In this document: positions 11,485-21,447 of the stretch, piece after piece
Position numbering within the stretch: position 1 is the first letter of the stretch
Layout of the letters: each line of letters opens with the position of its first letter
Assembly: GCA_002150815.3 (NCBI GenBank)
Contig: NDFF03000040.1
Span: forward strand, 186,001-250,000
Origin: Grammothele lineata
Lineage: Eukaryota > Basidiomycota > Agaricomycetes > Polyporales > Polyporaceae
Length of the DNA: 64,000 nt
Reading direction: 5' to 3'
Notes under the pieces: model-generated
Databases searched by the model: none
Told to the model about the DNA's origin: nothing
The model's input: the letters and a program-made list of their open reading frames with translations, nothing else
Made by a program: the position numbers and the translations under genes

Positions 11485-12497
11485 ATGTCTTCTCCTCGGT
11501 CCCCTACTATGTCCTGCTCCTCCCTGGATTCTCCCAAAGCTGCCCCAACAACTCTGGCAGGAATGCATCTATCGACCCGTCGGCGACTCTCGCAAACACA
11601 GACACACGCTCTGGTATCTGTGTTCGAGATTAAAACCCACCCATCGAGAGAGGAACGCGCGTTGCTCGCCGCAGAACTCGGAATGTGCGCATCCATCCAT
11701 TGTCCGACCATTCTATGCGGCACGAGAAACTAACGTTGGGACTGGCCTCGCGCAGGGAGCTGAAAGCCGTCAACGCCTGGTTCCAGAACAAACGGCGTAG
11801 CCTGAAGAAGACGTGGTCAGGCTCGTCCGGATGGTCCAAGGGCTCCCTGCCTGAGAACAAGCACGTACGTCCCATGGGAGCTCTGAAGACCCTCCCGCGC
11901 AACGACTCGGCTATCTCGCTCGACCGAATTGCCTCCTCGCATGAGCTCCCCGCTAAAGGCAAACGCAAGCTCTCGCCCGCCCCCAGGCTAATCCCACCCG
12001 TCACACCAAGACGTCGGGCGCATACAGTCCAGCCATCGCAGGAAATATGGGAACACCTGCCATCGTCCCCGCCTACCCGGCCATCGTCGCCCAGCGCTGG
12101 AGAGCCGCTTCTGGCTATGGACCCACAGAAGAGGAGATTCAGGACGCTGGAATGGGCGTGCGCCAACGCGCGCGCGGGTCGGCGCGCGACCCTTCGCGCA
12201 AAGTCGACCACGTCCAAGCGCGCGGAACCGGAGGCGGACAGAGACATCCCGCTGCTGGTGCTCGACGGTGTGGCGCGGGGGCGGACGCCATCGACGGGGG
12301 ACGACACGGAGACGGAAGACGAGGAGGACGAGGAGGCAATCACGCCGAACGTGAGCACGGAGCTCTTGCCGTCGTTCCTCCTACGCGGCCGCGACGGGGA
12401 CCAGGCGAAGAAGAAGGCGGGGCAGGGCCAGGACATGGAGGCCGCGATGGCGCTGCTGGGCTTCATGGGGCCCGAGGCGAGTCCGCTCGTGGCCTGA
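11485..12497 (+). CDS. Homeodomain transcription factor 1
   Basis: This is a nuclear DNA-binding protein. Exons 11485-11684 and 11756-12497 encode 313 residues. The homeodomain spans about residues 30-90: STRRRLSQTQTHALVSVFEI (helix I), HPSREERALLAAELGM (helix II), and the recognition helix VNAWFQNKRRSLKK with the invariant WFxNxR. There is no three-residue TALE insertion. The single intron is phase 2 and falls in the Met codon just before helix III. The C-terminal half is Ser/Pro-rich with acidic runs (TEDEEDEEAI) and contains RTLEWACANA. The second homeobox gene at 16129 has the same intron position and LEWACA motif, so the two are probably duplicates. The targets are unknown. Confidence 0.9.
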
Positions 12498-13229
12498 TCC
12501 AGGCGGACGCCACTGTCGCGCGTGCAGGGCGCGAACCGCGATGGTTGACAGATCGTCACGGCCGGCGGATGGAGGCCTCTTGCAGCGACTTGTACGAACA
12601 CCGAACCATATCATCGGACTCGGATTCCATGCGCTTTGAGAAGCGCGCACTCGCATTACGACTTGTACGTTTCGCGCCTGTATGTACGCTGTGCGCATGC
12701 CGAACGCGCGGGCGGGGCGAGGGCCAGAGACGGGTTCACGACGGTACTTATGACGATCGACACGGATACTCATTCTGTAGATAGGATCCTCCACGCATGT
12801 TGTTTTGATACTGTTGCATACCTTCTACCCGCATACCACTTGATGCCTTCCATCTGTTGGTCAGTGTGGCTGGCTGACGCCGCTGACACTGGAAGGCGCA
12901 GGCGACGTTCCAAGTTTGGCCCCGGCACGGAGCACGTTGACGCTCGGAGGTTGACGCTCGGAGTCGGAGGCTCGGAGGCTGCTCTCGGCAAGGGCGTCTT
13001 ATGACGGCACGCTAAATAAGAACGGACGCTCGAGGACCGTCCACCGCCTTGCCTCCGCTCCCCTTTCCGCCTTCAAGAAAACTCCCGTTCTCCCAGGGCC
13101 CCACCCCAGAGAACTCGTTATATCTGTCTCCTTTCTCCCCCCGCAGCTTGCCTGCTTTGTCCCCCCGACAGTCCAGTCACCCACCCAGTCACTCCTTTAC
13201 TTCCCTTGCACCAGGCCGGCACCCCCGCC
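12498..13229. promoter_or_regulatory. Promoter region of heparinase-like gene 1
   Basis: This gap lies between two plus-strand genes. It includes a TATA-like TAAATAA at 13013-13019, about 217 bp before the ATG, and a long C/T-rich leader from about 13040 to 13225, both typical of well-expressed basidiomycete genes. A direct repeat at 12937-12964 is listed separately. No coding exon was recognised. Confidence 0.4.
12937..12964. repeat. Tandem 14-bp direct repeat
   Basis: Two adjacent copies of TTGACGCTCGGAG(G/T) lie 265-293 bp upstream of the heparinase-like ATG, and degenerate CGGAGGCT copies follow to about 12980. It could be a tandem factor-binding site or simple slippage. Confidence 0.6.
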
Positions 13230-15714
13230 ATGGCCGACTACGCCAACGAGACCTCGGGTCTCACAACCTCCCGCCCAAAGACAACCAGCAGGAAATGGCT
13301 CTGGATTGGTGTCCCCGTAGCTGCCGCCGTCATCCTTGCCGCTGTCCTTGGCGGTGTTCTCGGTAGCCGCGCGCACAAGAACTCGTCCTCGACATCATCC
13401 GACGCCGCCTCCTCCTCCCCCACCGGTGAAGCCGCCGCTAGTCAGGCTGCGAGCATCAAGCAGGAGATCGGCCTTTTCCCCACAGGTACCGACAGCCTAT
13501 ATCTTCTTCCGTTATACCCTTCCACGGTGAGTGCCGCGAGAATCGCAGTGCCTGCAATGCAGTGCTCCCGACCCAAGCGGCGCGCTCATCGGTCCGTTCC
13601 TCCTACAGACGAATACCGCTGCATTCACGACCCCCACGTTCCACCCGTCCGACAACTCCAACCTCGCATGGCCCGAGGATCCCTTCCAGCCCTCGAATCC
13701 CCAACCCACCACTGTTCGCGCGGACCGCCCGCGTCTCATTGCTCCCGCCTACAAGTGGGAGGCACTCCCGAATCTCATTCCTAACGACCCGTACCTCAAA
13801 TTCTGGAACGATTCTATCTTCCAGAACGCATCTTCTTACTTCGGCCTAGCTCCAGTCGTCTACCACCTCGATGGCAGTAGCGGTATCCTCGACAATGCAC
13901 GTGAGATCAAGATGCGCGTCAAGGCGTTCTCGTATGTCTACCGTATGACCAACGAGTCCAAATGGTTGGACAGGACGTTCACGGAGCTCCAGGTTGGTCT
14001 TGTTGAGTGGATGTATACATATGTTTTTGGCTTACAGAATGCTCTCAGAACGCCGCAGGGAATGGAACCACGCCTTTCGGTCCCGACGGACAAGACAAAT
14101 GGAACCCGACGCACTTCCTCGACACCGCCGAATTTACTGCTGCGTTCGCTATCGCCTACGACTGGCTTCATGACGCGTGGTCTGACGAGCAAAGGAGCCA
14201 GATTTTGTCTTCCATGCTCTTCTACGGCCTCGAGCCCGGTCTCAATGCCTACACCAATGGCTCGACTGGCTGGTGGACCGGCGACGGTATCAAAGGCAAT
14301 TGGAACTGCGTCTGCAACAGCGGTCTCACCATGGGTTCACTCGCCATCATCGGCGATGACACTAGTGGTATCGCGGAGAAGATCTTAGCCCTGTCCGTCC
14401 CCAACGCACTGGAGAACTGTGCCTTCGCTGTTTCAGATGACGGTACTTGGGCGGAGACCGCAAATTACTGGTATTTCGGCACTACCGGTCATGCTGAAAT
14501 GGCGTCCTCGCTCATGACCGCCGCGGGTTCCGATTTCGGCCTGCTCTCCAACAACGCCAACTTCGAGAAAACTGGTCTCTACCACATGTACGTGACTGGC
14601 CCTGGATCCCTATTCGCGTACGGCGACCATGGCCCGAACAAGTTCTCGACGACGGCCAACTCGATCATCTTCTACGGCGATCAGTTCCAGCACCCGGAGT
14701 ACATGCTCTTCCAGCGCGACCAGCATGACGCCCCCGAGCCGTGGAGCATGTTCTGGTACAACCCGACCGTATCCGGCGCGTTCTGGGATGGCATGCCCCT
14801 CGACCACTTCTTCGACAACCAGACGGATCAGTGGGCGTCGATGCGCAGCTCATGGACGGACGAGGACGCCCTCTACGTTGCGATGAAGGCAGGCACGCTC
14901 ACGGGTCACCAGACGCACAACGATCTCGACATTGGGGACTTCGTGCTCGACGCGCTTGGCACACGCTGGGCGGGCGAGCTCGGCTCTGGCGACTACCTTT
15001 CCACCGGTTACTTCTCGAGCGACGCGCAGGATAGTCAGCGGTGGTTGTACTACCGCAAGCGGACCGAAGGTCAAAACACGGTCCTCGTCAACAAGGCTAA
15101 TCAACTCGTCACCGCCGCGCCGTCGGTTAATTTTGGCTCGAGCGAGACGAATCAGAGTTCGAGCACCGTCTTCGACGCGCCGACCGCCTCGACGGCGTTC
15201 TTCACGGCCGACATCGCAAGTGCCTACGACAACGTGTAAGCGTGCTATCCTTGGAAATATATGTCCCCTCTGACGCGTTAGTATCAGCACGTCTTTCAAG
15301 CGTGGTATCCGCACGATCAACGGCCGTAAGCAGGTTCTGGTCCAGGATGACATCAACACGTCGGGCTCGATCATGTGGCGGATGCACACGAACGCGACGG
15401 TCTCTGTGGACGGCAACACTGCGACGCTCACAATCGGCGACAAGACCCTCAAGATGACGATTTTGAACCCGCCCGAGGGTGTGAGCATGACTACCGGTGA
15501 CGCCGTGCGGTTCAGCGATGACCCTGCTCTCCCCGAGGGTCAGGTCGACCAGCCGAACCCGGGCGTGACCGTCGTCATGATCAACCTGCCCGCGGGCGAG
15601 TACAGCCTGCAGGTGTTGTTCAACCCGCAGTGGGACGGCATGTCCGACAGCGACTTCGTGACGCCGCCGTCGGTACCCATCGACAACTGGTCGCTCTCCA
15701 GTCACAACAACTAG
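13230..15714 (+). CDS. Membrane-anchored heparinase II/III-like protein, copy 1
   Basis: This is a predicted type II membrane protein with an extracellular polysaccharide-lyase-like body. Exons 13230-13526, 13609-13992, 14049-15235 and 15288-15714 give 764 residues. A short cytosolic tail precedes a membrane segment at about residues 23-45 (WIGVPVAAAVILAAVLGGVL), then a Ser-rich stalk. An alpha-helical toroid region follows (DRPRLIAPAYKWEALPNLI; AFSYVYRMTNESKWLDRTF), with ETANYWYFGTTGHAEM near residues 363-378. The heparinase II/III signature GHQTHNDLDIGDFVLDALG begins near residue 516, and a beta-sheet C-terminal domain ends the protein. Heparinase II/III enzymes cleave uronic-acid polysaccharides by beta-elimination using Tyr/His. 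The invariant Tyr and His here are candidates, but the substrate in this fungus is unknown. Four exons match those of copy 2 at 43391. Confidence 0.88.
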
Positions 15715-16128
15715 GAAGGTAGCGCGCACGCATGGTGACATTCCCAATTGTTCATGCAAAGTAGCATACGTATCGGACTCGTACTCGAGCATATCTTGTA
15801 CAGAGACAGTCATTTCAGCCAGCCTAAGACTCTGGATTGGGTTGCGAGTCTACTAGTTAGTCGCAACGGACTATTTCACGGACTGAGCATATTGTAGGGT
15901 AGTACACAGGATATCGATTCCCTTGTCTGTGCATTACCGTCCTCTCGTCAAATGTGCGAGCGAACTCTATCGAACTGGAATGCGTTTCTGTCTCGTGCTC
16001 GTTTGGCGTGGTCAGCCTTAAAACGCAATCGCGAGACGTGTGGGGCAACAAAGGACCGAGTAAGAGTTCGACCTTCACCCCGCCACGGCTAACCACGGCT
16101 GACTAGCTCTGTTCTTTCACTACCAGGT
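15715..16128. other. Short intergenic region between heparinase-like gene 1 and homeobox gene 2
   Basis: This 414-bp gap should hold the terminator of the lyase-like gene and the promoter of the second homeobox gene. I recognise no coding sequence and no strong core element. Confidence 0.4.
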
Positions 16129-17337
16129 ATGTCAAGATCCCATCCTCTAACATTGCTACCCATGTACATGATGTCCCTACCCCCACTTCCTAGCCCACGC
16201 AAGACGCGGTCCCAATCTCGCGCCGTCTCAGGCAGACATCATGCCTCGCCGGACACCGCTACAGATCTTCTTTCTCCTAAGGGTGCGGCAGGCACACCTG
16301 TAATGCGGGTGGCGCCGCTGCATATGCCGTTCACTCGCCCGCCCGTCCCCAAGAGCCGGTCCCAGCGGGCGAAGATCTCGGAATATCAGCTGCAGAGGCT
16401 TGAGGAGCTCTACCAGGCCAACACACATCCCAGTAGGGGCGCGAAGGAGACCCTGGCACAGGAGATTGACATGTGAGTGCTCCGAGGATCCCAAGATGTT
16501 GCAAGCTGACTTGGACGGAACCGCGCCCCCGAATGCAGGCCTATCAAGAGCGTCCTCATCTGGTTCCAAAACCGACGTCAGGGAAGACAGCGAAAGCCCC
16601 GCCCGCATGTACCGCCGAAAAAGATGCCCGCCGGTGGTCGCAAGCCCAGCAAGGACAGGTTCAAGATCCTCACAGCCCGTGCGTTTAAGCCGTCATCCTC
16701 CTCGTCCCGTAAGCCGCCCTCTCGGAAGAAGGTCGAACCCGCCGACGGAACGCGCACAAACCCTGCGTCAAAGCGGCGCGCCCGCGTACCAGACTTACCG
16801 CGCCCACTGGGTCCTCCCGAAGGCATTAGGAGCCTTTCTCCCCCAATATTCCGCAACCCCTGGGCGCCCCACCCTCGCTCACAGAGACGCGCCCCGAGCC
16901 CGCTACCACCGGACATTCCGAGCTCGGAGATACGCTCGTTCACCCCGGCGACAAGCGAAGGTCTTGGCTTCCGGTGGCCATGGCTTGACTCCCAACCACG
17001 CCGGCCAAGCCTCGAGTGGGCGTGTGCACATTCTGCGGCGCAGCGGGACCACGAGACGTTCGTCTACCGCGATGAGGACGACTCGGAGGGCGAAAGCAGT
17101 GACGACCAACAAGCGCTCGTCCTGCGAGGAGGCCTTTCAACTTGTCCTCAGTACATAGCGAGCACTCCGACTCAAGCCTGGGCTTCCAGTTCGTCGTACA
17201 TGGCGGGGGTCCCTCGTGTGCTCGCGGGTAATGACAGAATGGCTATCCCGAGCGAGTATCATGCCGTTTTCTCTCCCGACGTGGTCATGGGGGCCTCGCT
17301 TCTCTTGGAACTCAAGCATTCGCTGGACGCATTTTGA
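16129..17337 (+). CDS. Homeodomain transcription factor 2
   Basis: Exons 16129-16472 and 16539-17337 encode 380 residues. The homeodomain at about residues 76-136 contains SRSQRAKISEYQLQRLEELY (helix I), HPSRGAKETLAQEIDM (helix II) and KSVLIWFQNRRQGRQRK (helix III), with the invariant WFQNRR. The intron is phase 2 in the Met codon preceding helix III, exactly as in the homeobox gene at 11485. Downstream are basic stretches (SRKPPSRKKVE, ASKRRAR) that may act in nuclear import, a Pro-rich region, and RRPSLEWACAHSA, which shares LEWACA with homeobox 1. An acidic patch (DEDDSEGESSDD) may be an activation region. The protein is nuclear by family. I see no sign that it is a mating-type HD1/HD2 gene. 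Confidence 0.9.
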
Positions 17338-17669
17338 CCCTTGGACGACTGCGCGATATTCTGAGACATCTGTGTCAGCCCCTCGCAACACATAATATTT
17401 TAGATTGGACATACCCACATGTACCCGTAGCCCATCTCTATATTAAGTCCTTGAACGCCACTAACAGCTATATTTGCGCATCCTCCGCCGCAAGGCTAAA
17501 AACTACGCCCAATAGCTGAGCACACTGCTACGTTCCAAGAACGCGCTAGATGAGGATGCAGAAAATATACTTGCGCAATGAATGCATGAGCGACGAAGCG
17601 GACAGCCATGTGCTAGTGATGCAGATTGTGTACACCTCTCCTACCCCCGGCCACTCCCCTCGATCATCC
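17338..17669. other. Convergent 3' intergenic region
   Basis: This is a 332-bp gap between the plus-strand homeobox gene and the minus-strand WD40 gene. It should hold both 3' UTRs. Nothing else is recognised. Confidence 0.4.
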
Positions 17670-20600
17670 TCAGCCCAGAGATTTTTTCCGTTTCTTCCCC
17701 GCTTTCGCAGGAGAAGGGTCTGCTGCCGCCGCAGCTGGCGGCCGACTGGGCGTGTACCCGGCGTGGCCGTTAGGAACAATGCCGTTTAACTTCGGGGTGA
17801 CCTTTGGCGTGGGAGCTGCGTGCACTCCGTTGGGAACGCCGTTTGGCCTGTATATGCCATTGGCTTGTGGTGGGTGATTCGAAGACGAGGCTGTCGTAAT
17901 ACAGAATACAAGTTGACACCCTTGCTATCTGCACGGATTCAGGGAAAGGGCGTACCTTTGATGGCGTGTTGCATGAACAGCTCAACAAACCCGGACATCT
18001 CCTGTCTGTCTACCACACGGTCAAGCGGGGCGCTCCGTGTGAGTGTATCCGCATCGTCCGGCGCCTCCTCGTCCACTTCCATCTCATCATCTCCGTCTTG
18101 TGCGGTTTCGGGCGCCGGCTCTATAGAACGAGTGGCAAGGAAGCCGTCCATAACGCTGTCGAACAGGAATTCCAGGGGAGGCATGAGGTGTGCAGGGGCG
18201 TTGAAAATCTCCGTGACTTCTTTCCCTCGCCAAGGCTGAATGCTGCTTGACGCGTTGGATGGCCCTGGCTGCGCGGAAACGTCCGCGAATGCAATCTCTC
18301 CAAAGATGTCCTGGAACAGAGTGCGTTTGGCTGGTGCGGTCTGCTGCGTAATCGCGCGTGCGGACGCTCCTTCCTCCTCTGGTAGTTGGATATCGTCGCC
18401 GAACGCCACAACGCTCCACGACTCGGTGATACCGACCAGTGTGAAACTCGCAGGATCAGTGGAGAACAGCTCTGTGGACGGGACAGCAGCAGCGCTGCGG
18501 AGCTGGAAGGGCAGAGTCCGAACCGAGACCGGAGTGGACGAACTGGGTTGGAAAACGAGTATCCTCGTGGCTGGTGCACTGGCATTTGTCGAAGCCGCAA
18601 CACGCTCGATCACGATGAACTGTTCTTCAGCTGGATGTGGTATGATGCGATCCATTGCCGTGGGACTATGATATCTCCATCGCACTGCAAACGAACAGTG
18701 TTAACATCATCTTGCACAAAACGAGGTTCATGTACCTACAATGTTGGAAGGTTAGATCCCACAGCAGCACATCCCGGTGGCCGCAGACGATTAGGTAGCG
18801 TCCACTCGGGCCAACAAACTGCACGGACAGAGCAGCACAACCCGGAGACGTGAGGGCTTGGCAAAGCGCGTTCGTCTCGGGTTCGTAGATGGCGACATGG
18901 GAGCCCGCGCATACGGCAAGCAGAGAGCCATCTGGCGACCAGGAGACGTCTATAGGGATTTCCCTACGGAAGCGCATCGAAGAACGAGCGACCCAGAAAT
19001 CTGAGCGGATATAAGGATAGTGCTTTGCGGAAGGGATAACCGACTACGTACCCTCAAGGCCATCGGCCTTCGTCTTAACTGAACGAATCCTCCACGTCTT
19101 GATGTTCCCGTCACATCCTGTGGTAGCCAGATACAAGTCATCCGCGCTCCGCTTGCCTGGCCTGAAAGCAACTCCAGTGACCCTCTTGGATCCATGGGGG
19201 CGGTCTATGCGGGTGTTCAATATCCAGTACCCAGACTTGCGGTCCCATTGCCAGATCTTCAGGTACACTTCGCCCTTGAAAAATTCGTCTCCTTCCCTCT
19301 CGTCCACCGTCGCCATCCAGTCGCCATCCTCGGAAACAACTGTCTGCTCTACTCGGGCCGGTTGTAACGGCTTGTCGTCGCGTCTTGAGATCCTATTCGA
19401 GGGGGATACCTCGAGCTCAGCTACTAGTTTAGAAGTGGAAGGGGAGAACGTCTGTAGGGAAGACGGGTGTGATGAGGGAAGTATGAGGGTAGATGACGAC
19501 GAATGGACAGCAAGAGGAACAGCAGTAGATGTCGACGGACGATCATGAGAGATTGCGGGGTCTAGGGAAGGTTGAGCAATGGGACGTGCGTCTGTGAGCC
19601 GCAACACACGTACCTAGCTTGATGCGGGAGATCGACCTCGAGATTTTGAGCGTAGAAGCACGGATGAATATGAAGGAGGCGTCAGCAAGGGCAAGGAGGT
19701 ATTCCTCCTCACCGTCCGTCTGCACAGGAGCGACGTGCACGATGGGTGCCCCAACTCGCGGGACGAATTCCTTCCTGCCCGTGTGCAACTGCCAGAGTAC
19801 CAAGACCGACTCCTCCCCGCCACTGAGCAAGTACGCGCCGTTTGGCGTGAACGCAAGCGACGAGACCGCATGCGCATGCCAGTGCAGCGTGGTCGTCTGC
19901 GCCGTCTTCTCCACACCGGGTGTCTTGACGGCTGCGGCCGCATTGAGGCAGTACCAAAGGCGGATGCAGCCACTCGCGTCACCCGTCGCAAAGTACTCCT
20001 CAGACGGGGGGAAAGCAAGGCACGTGAGGCGCTCGGGCGAGACGAACTTGGTGAAGCCAGCCTTGATATCTGCCGTCTGGCAGACGTACGCTTTGTGGCC
20101 CGCTGTGGCGACGAGCCATGCCCCGCTCGGGGAGATCGCCAGGCCGGTTGTCGACCTCGTCTTGCCAACACCGATGACCTCCGATGATGTTTGCACGGGA
20201 GAATTTGCAGTAGCGGCATTAGGGGTGAGCGACACGCGCAAGACAGCAACGTTGTCTTCCGCCGTCGCAACCCCAGCTATGAAAAACCGCAAGGCGCTTT
20301 TTGAGGCAACCATCCTCGGAAAACGAAGACCGCCAGGAGAGGGATAGACACACCTTTCGTCTTCTTTTTCGTCGGCCGGGCAGCGGCGACGAACACACAC
20401 TTCGGAACGCTCTCGTGCGCCGCGAGGTGGAAGATGGGCTGGGCGATTGCAATCGTCTGGAGGAGCGAACCGTCCAGGAAATCCCAGACGCGGATATGTC
20501 CGTCGAGTGACGCGGTGATCAGCTGAAATTGGTTGTGCGGACTCAGCACCGCGGCGGTGACTGCGTCCGAGGGCGGCGAGGAACCCCCCGCAACACCAGC

Positions 20601-20995
20601 AGCGGGTGTCGGGGGCGGAGGGGTGAGCGTCGAGACTATCTCGCCTGTCGCGACCGAGTAGATCTTGACCGAGGACCCGACGGCAGAGAAAAAGTAGCTG
20701 CACGCAGGATGAGCGGACCCGCTCACCGCACACCCAACAAAACCAAAGCGACGCACCTCCCGTCTTTCGTAAACGTCGGTGGAGCCCGGCTGGCCGACGA
20801 GTCCGTCAGGGACTTCCAGGACCAGGGCTCCTCCTCGACCTCCTCTACCTCTTTTCCCTTTGCCTTCCTCCGTTTGCGTGAATTAAGTTTCTGGGCGTCC
20901 TGGGCGGGTGCATCGTAGATTTTGGGAGGTTTTAGCGGAGAGCTCTGCACAACGGACGCAGTCATCGCACGCGTCCGGTCGACAGCCACAGGCAT
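17670..20995 (-). CDS. U3 snoRNP/t-UTP WD40 protein, Nan1/Utp17/WDR75-like
   Basis: This is a nucleolar WD40 protein of the small-subunit processome's t-UTP subcomplex, linking rRNA transcription to U3-dependent pre-18S processing. It begins MPVAVDRTRAM with a Lys/Arg-rich patch (RKRRKAKGKEVEE). At least seven WD-like blades follow, including VLSPHNQFQLITASLDGHIR, LAISPSGAWLVATAGHKAYV, WHAHAVSSLAFTPNGAYLLS, GVAFRPGKRSADDLYLATTG and DVSWSPDGSLLAVCAGSHVA. Two beta-propellers are expected for this family. The C-terminal region (LFQDIFGEIAF; an acidic EMEVDEEAP segment) leads into a last exon ending KKRKKSLG, which I place after an intron ending at the AG near 17907. The gene has several short introns, and only the outer ends are assigned precisely. 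Confidence 0.85.
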
Positions 20996-21447
20996 GGTCG
21001 GGACGGGAGACGGCGGCAGCGTGCCCAAGCTCTTTCCAAAAATTTGCCACGTGCCCGAATAGGTAACCTAGACGCTCTAGGCGCTAACCCCAATCCTACG
21101 TCGGCTCCGCATCCGCATCCATCACAAACGAGTGGCAGAACGGAGCATTGCGGCATGTATTTACAAAAGCACGTACAGGATATAGGGACATGAAGAGCAT
21201 CATATCGAGCGGGAGTGGCGCGCATGGTGCATGGCGGAGGAGGGATACAGTGCTGGGTATCGAAGTACATATGGGGGTCGTAAGTCGTAGGCTCGTAGCG
21301 GGCGAGAGTTCCAGCGAATCGGGGAGCATCCTCCACTAGTACTCAGTACAACGGTACAACATCGAACAGCGGCGGCGCAGTTAGAAAGGAAGGGCGTTTG
21401 CATAGGTACAGAAAGAGTAGGGAGTGAAAGAAAGCACGGCAACGTGT
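20996..21447. other. Intergenic region between two minus-strand genes
   Basis: This 452-bp gap should hold the promoter of the WD40 gene and the 3' UTR of the Zn2Cys6 gene. No coding sequence is recognised. The transcription-factor gene could in principle continue here, because its final TGG is directly followed by TAA within a weak donor-like GTAAAC. Confidence 0.4.

Noticed and set aside
11630..12601. 323-codon minus-strand open frame opposite homeobox gene 1
   Set aside because: It is a mirror of the homeobox coding sequence with no recognisable domain.
11485..17337. Mating-type A (HD1/HD2) locus
   Set aside because: The two homeobox genes are on the same strand and closely related to each other, without the divergent HD1/HD2 pair. 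No mitochondrial intermediate peptidase or beta-flanking gene is nearby.
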